From Exiguobacterium sp018617385 (GTDB lineage: Bacteria; Bacillota; Bacilli; Exiguobacteriales; Exiguobacteriaceae), in assembly GCF_018617385.1 (NCBI RefSeq), contig NZ_JACSKA010000001.1, positions 310,001 to 374,000 of the forward strand: a stretch of DNA of 64,000 nt, read 5' to 3'. Below, one piece after another: positions 42,359 through 49,754 of the stretch; the first letter of the stretch is position 1; each line of letters starts with the position of its first letter. A model generated the notes under the pieces. That model saw nothing but the letters and a program-made list of their open reading frames with translations. It was not told the DNA's origin and made no database searches. The position numbers and the translations under genes are program-made.

Positions 42359-42408
42359 GAGAATACCGAAATAAACTTTAAGTAGTTTTATGTCGGTATT
42401 CTCTTTTT
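42359..42408. terminator. Terminator closing the AT-rich island
   Basis: GAGAATACCGA (42359-42369) pairs with TCGGTATTCTC (42393-42403), loop of 23, then TTTTT. It lies between the island and the convergent second gnd gene. Confidence 0.75.
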
Positions 42409-42416
42409 ATATTAAT

Positions 42417-43304
42417 TCATCGACTATTTTTCTCCACCGCATGCCCACCGAACTCGTTCCGTAAGGCCGCGACGACCTTGCCCGAGAACGTATCGTCTTG
42501 AAGCGAGCGTTGACGCATCATGAGGGAGAGCGCGATGACGGGCGTCGGGACGTCGTACTCGAGTGCCGTCTCGACCGTCCACTTGCCTTCGCCGGATGCA
42601 TGCATGACCCCACGGATGTCGTCGAGCTTCGCATCTTTCGAGAAGGCACTCTCCGTCAGTTCCATGAGCCACGAGCGAATGACCGAGCCGTGGTTCCACA
42701 CACGTGCGACATCTTCATAGTCATAGTCGAACGGACTCTTCTCGAGCACTTCGAACCCTTCTGCGATCGCCTGCATCATCCCATACTCAATCCCATTATG
42801 CACCATCTTCAAAAAGTGACCACTTCCACTCGGTCCCGCATACAGATAACCGTGGTCGGTCGAGACGTCTTGGAAGAGCTGTTCGATTTTTCCGAACGCT
42901 TCCAAGTCGCCTCCAATCATCGTACACGCTCCGTGACGGGCACCCTCCATCCCACCACTCGTCCCGACATCGAAGAAGTAAATGAGTTTTTCTTTGAAGT
43001 GCTCAGCACGTCGCATCGATTCTTTGTAGTTCGAGTTTCCTCCATCGATGACGATGTCACCTGGGGAGAGAAGATTATGCAAGTCGTTCAAGACGTGCTC
43101 GGTCACGTCACCCGCTGGCACCATCACCCAGACGACGCGGGGTGCTTGAAGCGTGGAAACGACCTCCTGCAAAGAGGCCTTCGTCTCAAATTGACTCGTC
43201 GATACGTTTCCCGGGTCATACCCGACGACACGATGCCCATTGTCTGTCAAATTCAGAGCCAAATTGAGGCCCATTTTACCAAGTCCGATCATACCGATTT
43301 CCAT
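42417..43304 (-). CDS. 6-phosphogluconate dehydrogenase paralogue, short NAD-type
   Basis: A 295-residue protein highly similar to the gnd product at 17034-17915 (same GLGKMG, GGNSNYK, GTSGG, KMVHNGIEYGMMQ and C-terminal TFSGKVVAALRNEFGGHAV). The acidic residue after beta-strand 2 (VVGYDPGN) again points to NAD. All catalytic residues are kept. The start at 43304 is behind GGGGTGG; a longer in-frame opening at 43346 adds 14 residues that the paralogue lacks. It is alone, not linked to gluconate genes, so it may be the housekeeping oxidative-pentose-phosphate enzyme, or a differently regulated copy. Confidence 0.92.
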   Translation of the reverse strand: MEIGMIGLGKMGLNLALNLTDNGHRVVGYDPGNVSTSQFETKASLQEVVSTLQAPRVVWVMVPAGDVTEHVLNDLHNLLSPGDIVIDGGNSNYKESMRRAEHFKEKLIYFFDVGTSGGMEGARHGACTMIGGDLEAFGKIEQLFQDVSTDHGYLYAGPSGSGHFLKMVHNGIEYGMMQAIAEGFEVLEKSPFDYDYEDVARVWNHGSVIRSWLMELTESAFSKDAKLDDIRGVMHASGEGKWTVETALEYDVPTPVIALSLMMRQRSLQDDTFSGKVVAALRNEFGGHAVEKNSR

Positions 43305-43430
43305 TCGTTCCACCCCATTTGTAAGATTTAGTCCTCTATAGGGCATACCCGAAATAACGATTGCTCAAAAGGACAGGTTGCCCGAGATGTAGAATGATAT
43401 AAGAGCAGAAGTGATGAGAGGAGGGTGGCG

Positions 43431-44276
43431 ATGTTTGAAAGTATGTTTCGACTGGCCGTGGACGTCAGGCATCGATTCAAAGACCATCACATTAATGATT
43501 ATAGTGCCACACTGGCGTTTTTTTGGTTTTTAGCCATCTTTCCGACGTTTGTCGTCCTCTTCGCCGTGATGGCATGGTTTCAAATCGATGACGCACTTCT
43601 CATCGAGCAGATTGAAACGCTCATTCCCGGTTCAAGTGTGCGTGAGCTGTTATCTATCGTCTATGATGTGAGCGGAAACTTGAACGGTGGACTGTTATCG
43701 GTCAGTGCCATCATCGCGTTTTGGTCCTCTTCGAACGGGACGGCACGACTCGTCAAGCTGACGGTGTTCGCATATGGGGAGACGGAAGCGCGTGGCTATA
43801 TCTTCCGACGGTTGATCGGGTTGCTCGTGATTTTAGCAGGGAGTATCGGGGCGGTCATCTTGATCGTGTTTCATCTATTCGGTCAAGAGTTTGTCGAACT
43901 GATTTATGCCCTCTATCCAAAAGTTGAAGAATTCGACCGCTTGTCGACGGTGACGCGTTATACGGTCTCGACCATCATTTTGATTATCGCGTTCTCGCTC
44001 TTTTATAAAATTGCGCCACAGCAGAGAGTGCGCTTCATCGAAACACTTCCCGGAGCCGTGTTTGCGGTCATCTCGTGGCAATTGCTGTCGACCGGATACA
44101 GCATCTATGTCGAACGTTTCTCGATTCTCGGGGATACGTATGGCACGATCGGTGCGGTCATCCTGCTACAGATTTGGCTCTATCTGACGGCGGCGACGAT
44201 GCTGATTGGGGCAGAAATCAATGCAGCCTGGCCCTACCATATGACCCGTCAACCGATCCGGACCCATTTCCCGTAA
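43431..44276 (+). CDS. YihY/BrkB-family inner membrane protein
   Basis: A 281-residue protein with six or seven transmembrane segments. The family signature is clear: DYSATLAFFWFLAIFPTFVVLFAVMAW, then GSVRELL, WSSSNGTARL, YGETEARGYIFRRLIGLLVILAG, and GAVFAVISWQLLSTGYSIYVERFSILGDTYGTIGAVILLQIWLYLTAATMLIGAEINA near the end. The family was once called ribonuclease BN, but it is an integral membrane protein of uncertain function. GGAGGG (43420-43425) before the ATG at 43431 sets the start. It appears to be a single-gene unit. Confidence 0.92.
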   Translation: MFESMFRLAVDVRHRFKDHHINDYSATLAFFWFLAIFPTFVVLFAVMAWFQIDDALLIEQIETLIPGSSVRELLSIVYDVSGNLNGGLLSVSAIIAFWSSSNGTARLVKLTVFAYGETEARGYIFRRLIGLLVILAGSIGAVILIVFHLFGQEFVELIYALYPKVEEFDRLSTVTRYTVSTIILIIAFSLFYKIAPQQRVRFIETLPGAVFAVISWQLLSTGYSIYVERFSILGDTYGTIGAVILLQIWLYLTAATMLIGAEINAAWPYHMTRQPIRTHFP

Positions 44277-44377
44277 CAAAAAAAGGGATATCGTGATTAT
44301 TCTTTGTGAACATGCTTTAAAACAACCCGTGGCATGGGAATAAACTAGTACAATTTCACGGAAGAAGGTGTGGCCAC

Positions 44378-45301
44378 ATGGCGAAACATCGTAAACCATC
44401 AAAGTGGAAAATCGTACTAGGGGTTGTAGCAGGCGTCATGGCCTTGGTGCTCATCACGGGTGGCGCGTTCGTCTGGTCAATGGTAAAAGAAGTCGATGAC
44501 ACCGTCGCACAAGTGAATGACAACTTGAACATCAGCAAAGAGCGTAAACAGGTCGAGACCATTGAACGAAAAGAGTCGGTTTCCATTCTCTTACTTGGAA
44601 TCGACCGACGCGGGACCGAACAGGGACGAAGTGACTCAATCATCGTGCTGACACTCAATCCGGAGCTCGATGAAGGCGCGATGCTCTCGATTCCTCGGGA
44701 TACATTGACCGAAATCGTTGGGAAAGGGACGCGCGATAAGATCAATCATGCCTATGCGTTCGGAGGGGCCGAAATGGCCATGAATACGGTCGAGAATTTC
44801 CTCGACATCCCAATCGACTATGTCATCGAGACGGATATGGAAGCGTTCAGCGACGTGGTGGATGCACTCGGAGGCATCACGGTCATGAATAAATTCGCGT
44901 TCTCGACAGAAGATTACACGTTTCCCGTCGGTGAAGTGACGCTAGACGGAGAAGCGGCACTCGATTATACGCGGATGCGCTATAACGATCCAAACGGTGA
45001 CTTCGGTCGTCAAGAACGTCAGCGGGATGTCGTCGCCGCCATCATCGAAAAAGGACGGACGGACTTCTCGCTCGACAAGGTCACTGCCTTACTGGAGGTC
45101 GTCGGTGATCAGGCGAAGACGAATATCGAACTCAATGAATTCGTCTCATTGTCGACAGACTATATGAACGCGTTCCGCAATGCGAGTGTGTTACGGCTCG
45201 AGGGGGCGGGCGGATTAGCGGGGGACGGGATCTATTACTGGAATCCGGAATCATCTTCGTTGAATGGCGTTCGGGAAGAGTTGCAACGATTGATGGAGTA
45301 A
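44378..45301 (+). CDS. LytR-CpsA-Psr (LCP) family glycopolymer ligase
   Basis: A 307-residue protein with a short cytoplasmic start, one transmembrane helix (residues 11-34) and an extracellular LCP domain: LLLGIDRRG, RSDSIIVLTL, SIPRDT, KINHAYAFGG, LGGITV, DYTRMRYNDPNGDFGRQERQRDV. These include the arginines and aspartates that hold the polyprenyl pyrophosphate. LCP enzymes move teichoic acid or capsule from undecaprenyl pyrophosphate to peptidoglycan. Placed at the head of the capsule region, it may attach the polymer made by the genes downstream. GAAGAAGGTG precedes the ATG. Ended by a terminator. Confidence 0.95.
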   Translation: MAKHRKPSKWKIVLGVVAGVMALVLITGGAFVWSMVKEVDDTVAQVNDNLNISKERKQVETIERKESVSILLLGIDRRGTEQGRSDSIIVLTLNPELDEGAMLSIPRDTLTEIVGKGTRDKINHAYAFGGAEMAMNTVENFLDIPIDYVIETDMEAFSDVVDALGGITVMNKFAFSTEDYTFPVGEVTLDGEAALDYTRMRYNDPNGDFGRQERQRDVVAAIIEKGRTDFSLDKVTALLEVVGDQAKTNIELNEFVSLSTDYMNAFRNASVLRLEGAGGLAGDGIYYWNPESSSLNGVREELQRLME

Positions 45302-45302
45302 G

Positions 45303-45331
45303 CTGTCTGACTCAAGTCGGACAGTTTTTTT
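45303..45331 (+). terminator. Intrinsic terminator of the LCP gene
   Basis: CTGTCTG (45303-45309) pairs with CGGACAG (45318-45324) with one wobble pair, followed by seven T. Confidence 0.8.
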
Positions 45332-45389
45332 GTGTTTCAAAGGGGACGGAAAGTGGGAGAAATAAAGAGATGCCAAGGAGGGATGAGTC

Positions 45390-46595
45390 ATGAAATGGGA
45401 AGCGATTGAAGAGGTGCTTCACGAACTCGGGGAGACCTCACAAGAAAAGTGGGAGCAGTTATTTGAAAAGTGGTCGGATCATCGTTGGCATGACCATGAG
45501 CGTCCGTCTGAAAAAACAAACGTCTTGTTGATGGATGCCGGGTTTATTCTGACGGACGGTCGAGCGAACCTCGAGGCTCTCCATCAATGGTTAGCCGATC
45601 ACGTCCAAACGACGGTGAGTGATCTTTATCTCGTCTCTCTATTCCCATACCAACCGAAACAACAGGACACGGCGATCGACTCGCGGGTGCAACTATTCGA
45701 AGACTTAGGACGTTTCACCGACACGTTCGATTTGATTTACGAGATGACGCCTGAAGCATGGAATGAGGCGCAATTCGACCTTGTCACCGTAACGGATGAA
45801 CTGATCGAACGTCTAGCGTACGGAGCGACGAAAATCCGCGTCCATGTCGAGTCGTTTCGTGGAATGGAGCCGGAACGAGTCAAACACATCCTCAAGCTAT
45901 GGCGGACGGTCATGCATACGTATAAGCCGAATGCGCAGCTGATTATCGCCAATGAGCGTGTGGATTCTGCCCTCATCTATGAGGCGGAAGCGGACGTCGT
46001 CTGCCATTTCGACTTATCCAGCCATGTGATTTTAGCGTTTGCGCAGGAGGATGTGACACGTTTGAGCGATTGGGCGAGTCAGGTGCATCCGCTGAGAGCC
46101 AATCAAACCTATTTCAATTTCCTCTCTTCGGCGGAACGTGATCCGTTTGAGAAAAATCTGATGGACACTAACCCAGATGTGATTCTCGCAGCTCACAGTG
46201 TATTGTTGTCGCTTCAAGGGATTCCGTTGATTGATTACCGAACTTTATTTGGGGTGTCGCAACCGGTTGAACAGGAAGATCTCGTCCGAGCATTGAAACG
46301 CGATCCAGATCGACTTCGTGTTTATGAAGGAATATTGAGCCAATTGAATGTGAAACGACTCCAACCTGCCTTGTCACCGTATACCGACCAAGAGATCGTA
46401 CGTCTCGACCGCCGCATATTCGCCGTCAAACGGAAGCACCAAGGAGAGTCTCTCCTGTTATTGACGAACATGAGTGAAGAGACGGTGCAGACGGATTGCG
46501 AAGGAACGAGTCTCTTTACAGAAGAATGGATGAGCCATGTGACGCTTCGCCCATATGAATACGTTTGGCTAAAACAAACACACACTGGAGAGTGA
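45390..46595 (+). CDS. Catalytically degenerate GH13_18 (sucrose-phosphorylase-like) protein
   Basis: A 401-residue soluble protein. The order of segments follows GH13 subfamily 18 phosphorylases: DLYLVSLFPYQPKQQDTAIDSR (compare the family's LPFYPYSSDDGFSVIDYR), FEDLGRFTDTFDLIYEM, ATKIRVHVESF, HTYKPNAQLIIANERV, CHFDLSSHVILAFA, TYFNFLSSAERDPFEK and a C-terminal beta domain. But the catalytic positions are gone: the family's RLDA nucleophile region reads IRVHVE, the acid/base T-E-x-N-V reads A-N-E-R-V, and the S-H-D-G motif reads S-A-E-R. So it is probably not a phosphorylase, but a binding or regulatory pseudoenzyme. It precedes cpsB by six bases; a joint role in capsule control is a guess. 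Confidence 0.6.
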   Translation: MKWEAIEEVLHELGETSQEKWEQLFEKWSDHRWHDHERPSEKTNVLLMDAGFILTDGRANLEALHQWLADHVQTTVSDLYLVSLFPYQPKQQDTAIDSRVQLFEDLGRFTDTFDLIYEMTPEAWNEAQFDLVTVTDELIERLAYGATKIRVHVESFRGMEPERVKHILKLWRTVMHTYKPNAQLIIANERVDSALIYEAEADVVCHFDLSSHVILAFAQEDVTRLSDWASQVHPLRANQTYFNFLSSAERDPFEKNLMDTNPDVILAAHSVLLSLQGIPLIDYRTLFGVSQPVEQEDLVRALKRDPDRLRVYEGILSQLNVKRLQPALSPYTDQEIVRLDRRIFAVKRKHQGESLLLLTNMSEETVQTDCEGTSLFTEEWMSHVTLRPYEYVWLKQTHTGE

Positions 46596-46601
46596 ATCCT
46601 C

Positions 46602-47369
46602 ATGATTGATGTACATTGTCATTTGTTGCCTCAGGTAGACGACGGACCACGCACGATGGAAGCGTCCTTGCAACTCGCAAGGCGTGCAGTCGAAGAAGGG
46701 GTGACGTCGATTGTCGTGACACCACATGCGTATCATCCGTACTTCGAGACGCAGCATCATGACATCACGAAAGAAGTCGCGCATCTACAACAACGACTCG
46801 ATGAGGAACAGATTCCCTTGACCTTGTATGTCGGGCAAGAGATTCGAATCTTTGGGGAGTTGATTGATGCGCTCGAGTCTGGGGAGGCACACTCGCTCGC
46901 CGGGTCCCGCTATGTGCTGGTGGAACTACCGAGTCAAAGTCTGCCTGCTTATACGGAGTCCTTATTCTTTCAACTACAGGCGGCTGGATACGTTCCGGTC
47001 ATCGCGCATCCAGAGCGGAATCGTGAGTTTGCACTCCATCCCGAAAAATTGCACCATCTCGTATCAGCGGGTGCATTGTCGCAAGTGACGACAAGCAGTT
47101 TGACAGGGCAGTTCGGAAGACAGGTACGGGAGCTCGCGCTCACGTTCATCAGTAACGGGCTGAGTCACATCGTCGCCTCCGATGCCCATAACGTGGAACA
47201 TCGTGATTTCAATTGGTTAGCAGCAAGACAGGAAGTCATCAACGAACTAGGAGAAGAGATGTGGCAACAGCAGCTCCGCTTTACGGAACACATCTTAGCG
47301 GATGAACCGATTGCGGCAAATCCACCCCATTTGCCAGAGAAAAATTGGCGTGGGCGCTGGAAGTGGTAA
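46602..47369 (+). CDS. CpsB/YwqE-family protein-tyrosine phosphatase (PHP domain)
   Basis: A 255-residue metal-dependent phosphatase that removes phosphate from the bacterial tyrosine kinase and so tunes capsule length and output. PHP motifs: DVHCHLLPQVDDGPRTMEASLQLARRAVEEGVTSIVVTPHAYHPYFE, the metal-binding YVGQEIRI, PVIAHPERNREF and SHIVASDAHNVEHRDF. Manganese or similar metals are expected. It matches YwqE/CpsB in length and motif order. Its partner kinase (51902-52600) lies 4.5 kb downstream, not adjacent as in most capsule loci. The gene is six bases after the pseudo-GH13 gene. Confidence 0.95.
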   Translation: MIDVHCHLLPQVDDGPRTMEASLQLARRAVEEGVTSIVVTPHAYHPYFETQHHDITKEVAHLQQRLDEEQIPLTLYVGQEIRIFGELIDALESGEAHSLAGSRYVLVELPSQSLPAYTESLFFQLQAAGYVPVIAHPERNREFALHPEKLHHLVSAGALSQVTTSSLTGQFGRQVRELALTFISNGLSHIVASDAHNVEHRDFNWLAARQEVINELGEEMWQQQLRFTEHILADEPIAANPPHLPEKNWRGRWKW

Positions 47370-47405
47370 ATCAATTGCCCGGTGACGGGTCGGAAAGGTG
47401 ATGGC

Positions 47406-48368
47406 ATGAAACAAGCGACGATTCAAAACACCAACGGCATGCGACTATCCGCCATCGACTATGGTTGTGCGATGACGGAACTGACGGCCCCGGACCGGAA
47501 CGGCAAGCTCGACTCGGTCATCTTAAAATATGGGGACGTCTCTCAGTACTTAGAAAATCCCGTCTATCTCGGGTCGGTCGTCGGACGGATCGCCGGACGA
47601 ATTCGTGACGCGGAGATTGATGGCGTCGCCTTGACCCCAAGCGAGGCGCCCCATCATATCCATGGAGGCGACAAAGGCATCACGGCTCGTCACTGGGAGA
47701 TGGATGCCGACGAGCAGTGCATCCAGTTCACGTATCTCAGTCCAGACGGGGAAGAAGGATACCCGGGGAACGTCTTCTTTAAAGTGTTGTATGAACTGAC
47801 GGATGACAATGAACTGATTGTCACGATGACAGCGGAAACGGACCAACGGACGTGGGTCAACTTGAACCATCATAACTACTTCAATCTCGGCGGACGCCCG
47901 ACTATCCATGATCATGAACTGGCGCTACCAGCCGATTCGGTCGGGGTGCTCGATGCGGAGTCACTGCCGACAGGGGCGTTGCGGGATGTGAGCGGGACCC
48001 CATTTGATTTCCGAGAGGGTAAAGCGGTCCGAGAGGCGCTCGAGTCAGGAGACGAAGCGATTGAAAGGGCGAGTGGACTCGATCATCCGTTCATCTTGAA
48101 GGACGGGGCGACACGCCTGCATGACCCCGTGAGCGGACGGACGATGACCGTCGAGACGAATCAGCCCGTCATGGTCGTTTATACGGGCAACTTCCTCAGT
48201 GAAGAGACACCGGTGACGCTCAGTAATCGACAAAAACATAGCGCAATTTGTCTCGAGGCCCAGGCGTTCCCGGACGCCCCGAACCATCCAGACATCGCGA
48301 CCTCCATCGAACTGAAACCGGGTGAGCTCTATCACTCGCGGACGGTGTATCGGTTTGGGGTGGAGTGA
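47406..48368 (+). CDS. galM: Aldose 1-epimerase (mutarotase)
   Basis: A 320-residue galactose mutarotase-like protein: NGMRLSAIDYGCAMTELTAPDRNG, YLGSVVGRIAGRI (substrate arginine), HHIHGGDKGITARHWEMD with catalytic histidine, NLNHHNYFNLGG with the second histidine, PFDFRE and a late glutamate in ICLEAQAFPDAPNHPD. It interconverts alpha and beta anomers of galactose or related sugars. The ATG at 47406 follows GGAAAGGTG; a GTG at 47382 is rejected. It may supply anomers for galactose use; a link to the capsule genes is only positional. Confidence 0.94.
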   Translation: MKQATIQNTNGMRLSAIDYGCAMTELTAPDRNGKLDSVILKYGDVSQYLENPVYLGSVVGRIAGRIRDAEIDGVALTPSEAPHHIHGGDKGITARHWEMDADEQCIQFTYLSPDGEEGYPGNVFFKVLYELTDDNELIVTMTAETDQRTWVNLNHHNYFNLGGRPTIHDHELALPADSVGVLDAESLPTGALRDVSGTPFDFREGKAVREALESGDEAIERASGLDHPFILKDGATRLHDPVSGRTMTVETNQPVMVVYTGNFLSEETPVTLSNRQKHSAICLEAQAFPDAPNHPDIATSIELKPGELYHSRTVYRFGVE

Positions 48369-48376
48369 ATAAAGGG

Positions 48377-48405
48377 ACCATCATGCGAGAGTGTGATGGT
48401 TTTTT
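48377..48405 (+). terminator. Intrinsic terminator of galM
   Basis: ACCATCA (48377-48383) pairs with TGATGGT (48394-48400), followed by TTTTT. Confidence 0.75.
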
Positions 48406-48457
48406 ATGTGATTAAGAAACAAAAGCTATGATTTTTCGAAGTGGTAAATAAATATTG

Positions 48458-48631
48458 ATGAGAAATGAAATAGGATACACAGAAGGAAATTATAGTTTGC
48501 TTTTGTTATGCAATGGACGTAAAAGCAAAGATGAATATTCCTGAAAACGATTTGTAGTTGACGGTAACGGTCAAGCAGTTATAGAACCTGAAGGGGCGAT
48601 TTCAAATTGGGTGTCTGTCGACCAATTATAG
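48458..48631 (+). pseudogene. Possible gene remnant with one in-frame TGA
   Basis: From an ATG at 48458, 28 codons of ordinary protein sequence (YTEGNYSLLLLCNGRKSKDEY region) reach a TGA at 48542-48544. The same frame then continues for another 28 codons (RFVVDGNGQAVIEPEGAISNW region) to TAG at 48629-48631. The two parts read as one small domain broken by a stop. There is no good ribosome binding site. I do not recognise the product. The remaining bases between galM and the next gene (48632-48728) hold only the ribosome binding site of that gene. Confidence 0.4.
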
Positions 48632-48728
48632 ATAAAAAATCGATTTGCTTATTTCCTAAAAACTGCCGACAGAGTGCACATGCATCTTGATAAACTTAAG
48701 AAAGAGAATAAGTCTATGGAGGATATAT

Positions 48729-49493
48729 ATGAAGAAGTTAATAAGTGGCATCATGTTAGCATTACTTTGTGTGATAGCCATACTGTCACCAGCTCAGGTC
48801 ACTCTTTTTCAAGATGATGTGAATAAAGTCGAAGCAGCGATTGAAAAGCAGTTCAATAAATCGAGTAAAATCTATGCATCACGTAGTCGAAAAGCAAAAG
48901 TAATTCTTAACGTCAAAAAGAATCAAACCGTCACAGTTCTAGAAACAGTCGGTAGTTGGAGTAAGGTGCGCGCGGGTAAGAAAATGGGATGGTCCGCGAA
49001 TCGAGATTTGAGTGTCGTGAAGCCGAAGATTGAGATTGATCGCCCTTCGCCAAAAAATCTATTTGAAATAGTGAAATTAGACGCTCGTTTCACCGAGTTT
49101 GAGGCCGATCGTCACATTGCCTATAAGTATGCAAAAGGAGAAGAAAACTTACTACGAGTATTTTATCTTGAAGATAAAGGTATTTTAGCCATGAATCATT
49201 GGTTCGGTGGTGCTTATAAACCAGGTGTCAGATCAAAAGAACGCGAGGTGATGATGAAATATCAGTACGAATCCATTCAAATGATGGGTGAGTTGATGTA
49301 TGGACCTGATACACAAGAAGCTCAAAACTATACAAACGTGGCATCTATCCACATGAACGAGGTTGAAAAACTTGTCATGGAAGACTGGCATAATCGGATG
49401 CGCTATTTCAAAGAAGGAACGTTCCGTGTGAATGGAGATTCATTCGGATACTATATGGTTGGACCGAGCATTGAGATTTGGTATAACAAATGA
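48729..49493 (+). CDS. Secreted protein with SH3-like domain
   Basis: A 254-residue protein with a signal peptide (residues 1 to about 25; KKLISGIMLALLCVIAILSPAQ) and a bacterial SH3-like domain (about 45-95; SKIYASRSRKAKVILNVKKNQTVTVLETVGSWSKVRAGKKMGWSANRDL), a fold that binds cell-wall peptides. The last 150 residues (FEIVKLDARFTEFEADRHIAYKYAKGEENLLRVFYLEDKGILAMNHWF and so on) are not familiar to me. The ATG at 48729 follows GGAGG by five bases; an earlier in-frame start at 48687 has no such site. It is a single-gene unit closed by a terminator. A wall-associated role is inferred. Confidence 0.75.
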   Translation: MKKLISGIMLALLCVIAILSPAQVTLFQDDVNKVEAAIEKQFNKSSKIYASRSRKAKVILNVKKNQTVTVLETVGSWSKVRAGKKMGWSANRDLSVVKPKIEIDRPSPKNLFEIVKLDARFTEFEADRHIAYKYAKGEENLLRVFYLEDKGILAMNHWFGGAYKPGVRSKEREVMMKYQYESIQMMGELMYGPDTQEAQNYTNVASIHMNEVEKLVMEDWHNRMRYFKEGTFRVNGDSFGYYMVGPSIEIWYNK

Positions 49494-49508
49494 ATAAATG
49501 TTTTGAAA

Positions 49509-49542
49509 AATGAGGCAACGTCAATTGGTTGCTTCATTTTTT
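49509..49542 (+). terminator. Intrinsic terminator of the SH3-domain gene
   Basis: AATGAGGCAAC (49509-49519) pairs with GTTGCTTCATT (49528-49538) with one G-T pair, then TTTT. Confidence 0.85.
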
Positions 49543-49646
49543 GTAGCATTCAGGTTTCCATATTTTTAATAGAGAAACCGCAATGGTGAGTATCATCGCT
49601 CTTCACGCTATGTGCCTCAAAAACAAGATTTATATCTATAAACTCG

Positions 49647-49718
49647 GTTCGAACGATTCGAACTCAAAAGGTAATTTTTTATATTTTCATACAATTTAAA
49701 ATTTAATTGGTTTATAAT
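49647..49718 (+). promoter_or_regulatory. Inverted repeat and -10 box before the transglutaminase-like gene
   Basis: GTTCGAA (49647-49653), CGA, TTCGAAC (49657-49663) is a perfect 7+7 inverted repeat. Fifty bases later TATAAT (49713-49718) is a perfect -10 box without a convincing -35 partner (TACAAT at 49690-49695 is poor), suggesting that an activator bound upstream may be needed. The start codon is at 49755. Confidence 0.45.
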
Positions 49719-49754
49719 TACAATTGAGGTGAATAAAATTACGAGGGTGGATTT

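Larger units (their letters stand above)
33493..42408 (+). other. AT-rich accessory island with four genes, candidate defence island
   Basis: Across this span codons and spacers are visibly much richer in A+T (AAA, AAT, GAA, TTA codons; long A tracts) than the genes on each side, which use many GTC, CTC and CGG codons. The four genes run in one direction and have no metabolic link to their neighbours. The boundary is sharp after the flavodoxin-like gene and again at the terminator before the second gnd gene. Horizontal acquisition is inferred. No mobility gene is present. Confidence 0.75.

Noticed and set aside
33411..42416. AT-rich island as an integrated phage or conjugative element
   Set aside because: No integrase, transposase, tRNA target or flanking direct repeat could be found, and no structural or replication genes are present.
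42498..43331. Long open frame on the plus strand opposite the second gnd gene
   Set aside because: The gnd paralogue on the other strand is a clear enzyme; the opposite frame has no known motif and arises from codon bias.
44314..44341. SigB-like promoter (GCTTTAA, 15 bases, GGGAAT) before the LCP gene
   Set aside because: The -35 part lacks the GTTT core and the spacer is at the upper limit; not strong enough to list.
49640..49670. GGTTCGAA-like stretch resembling a tRNA T arm
   Set aside because: No acceptor stem, anticodon arm or CCA end can be folded around it; it is a simple inverted repeat.
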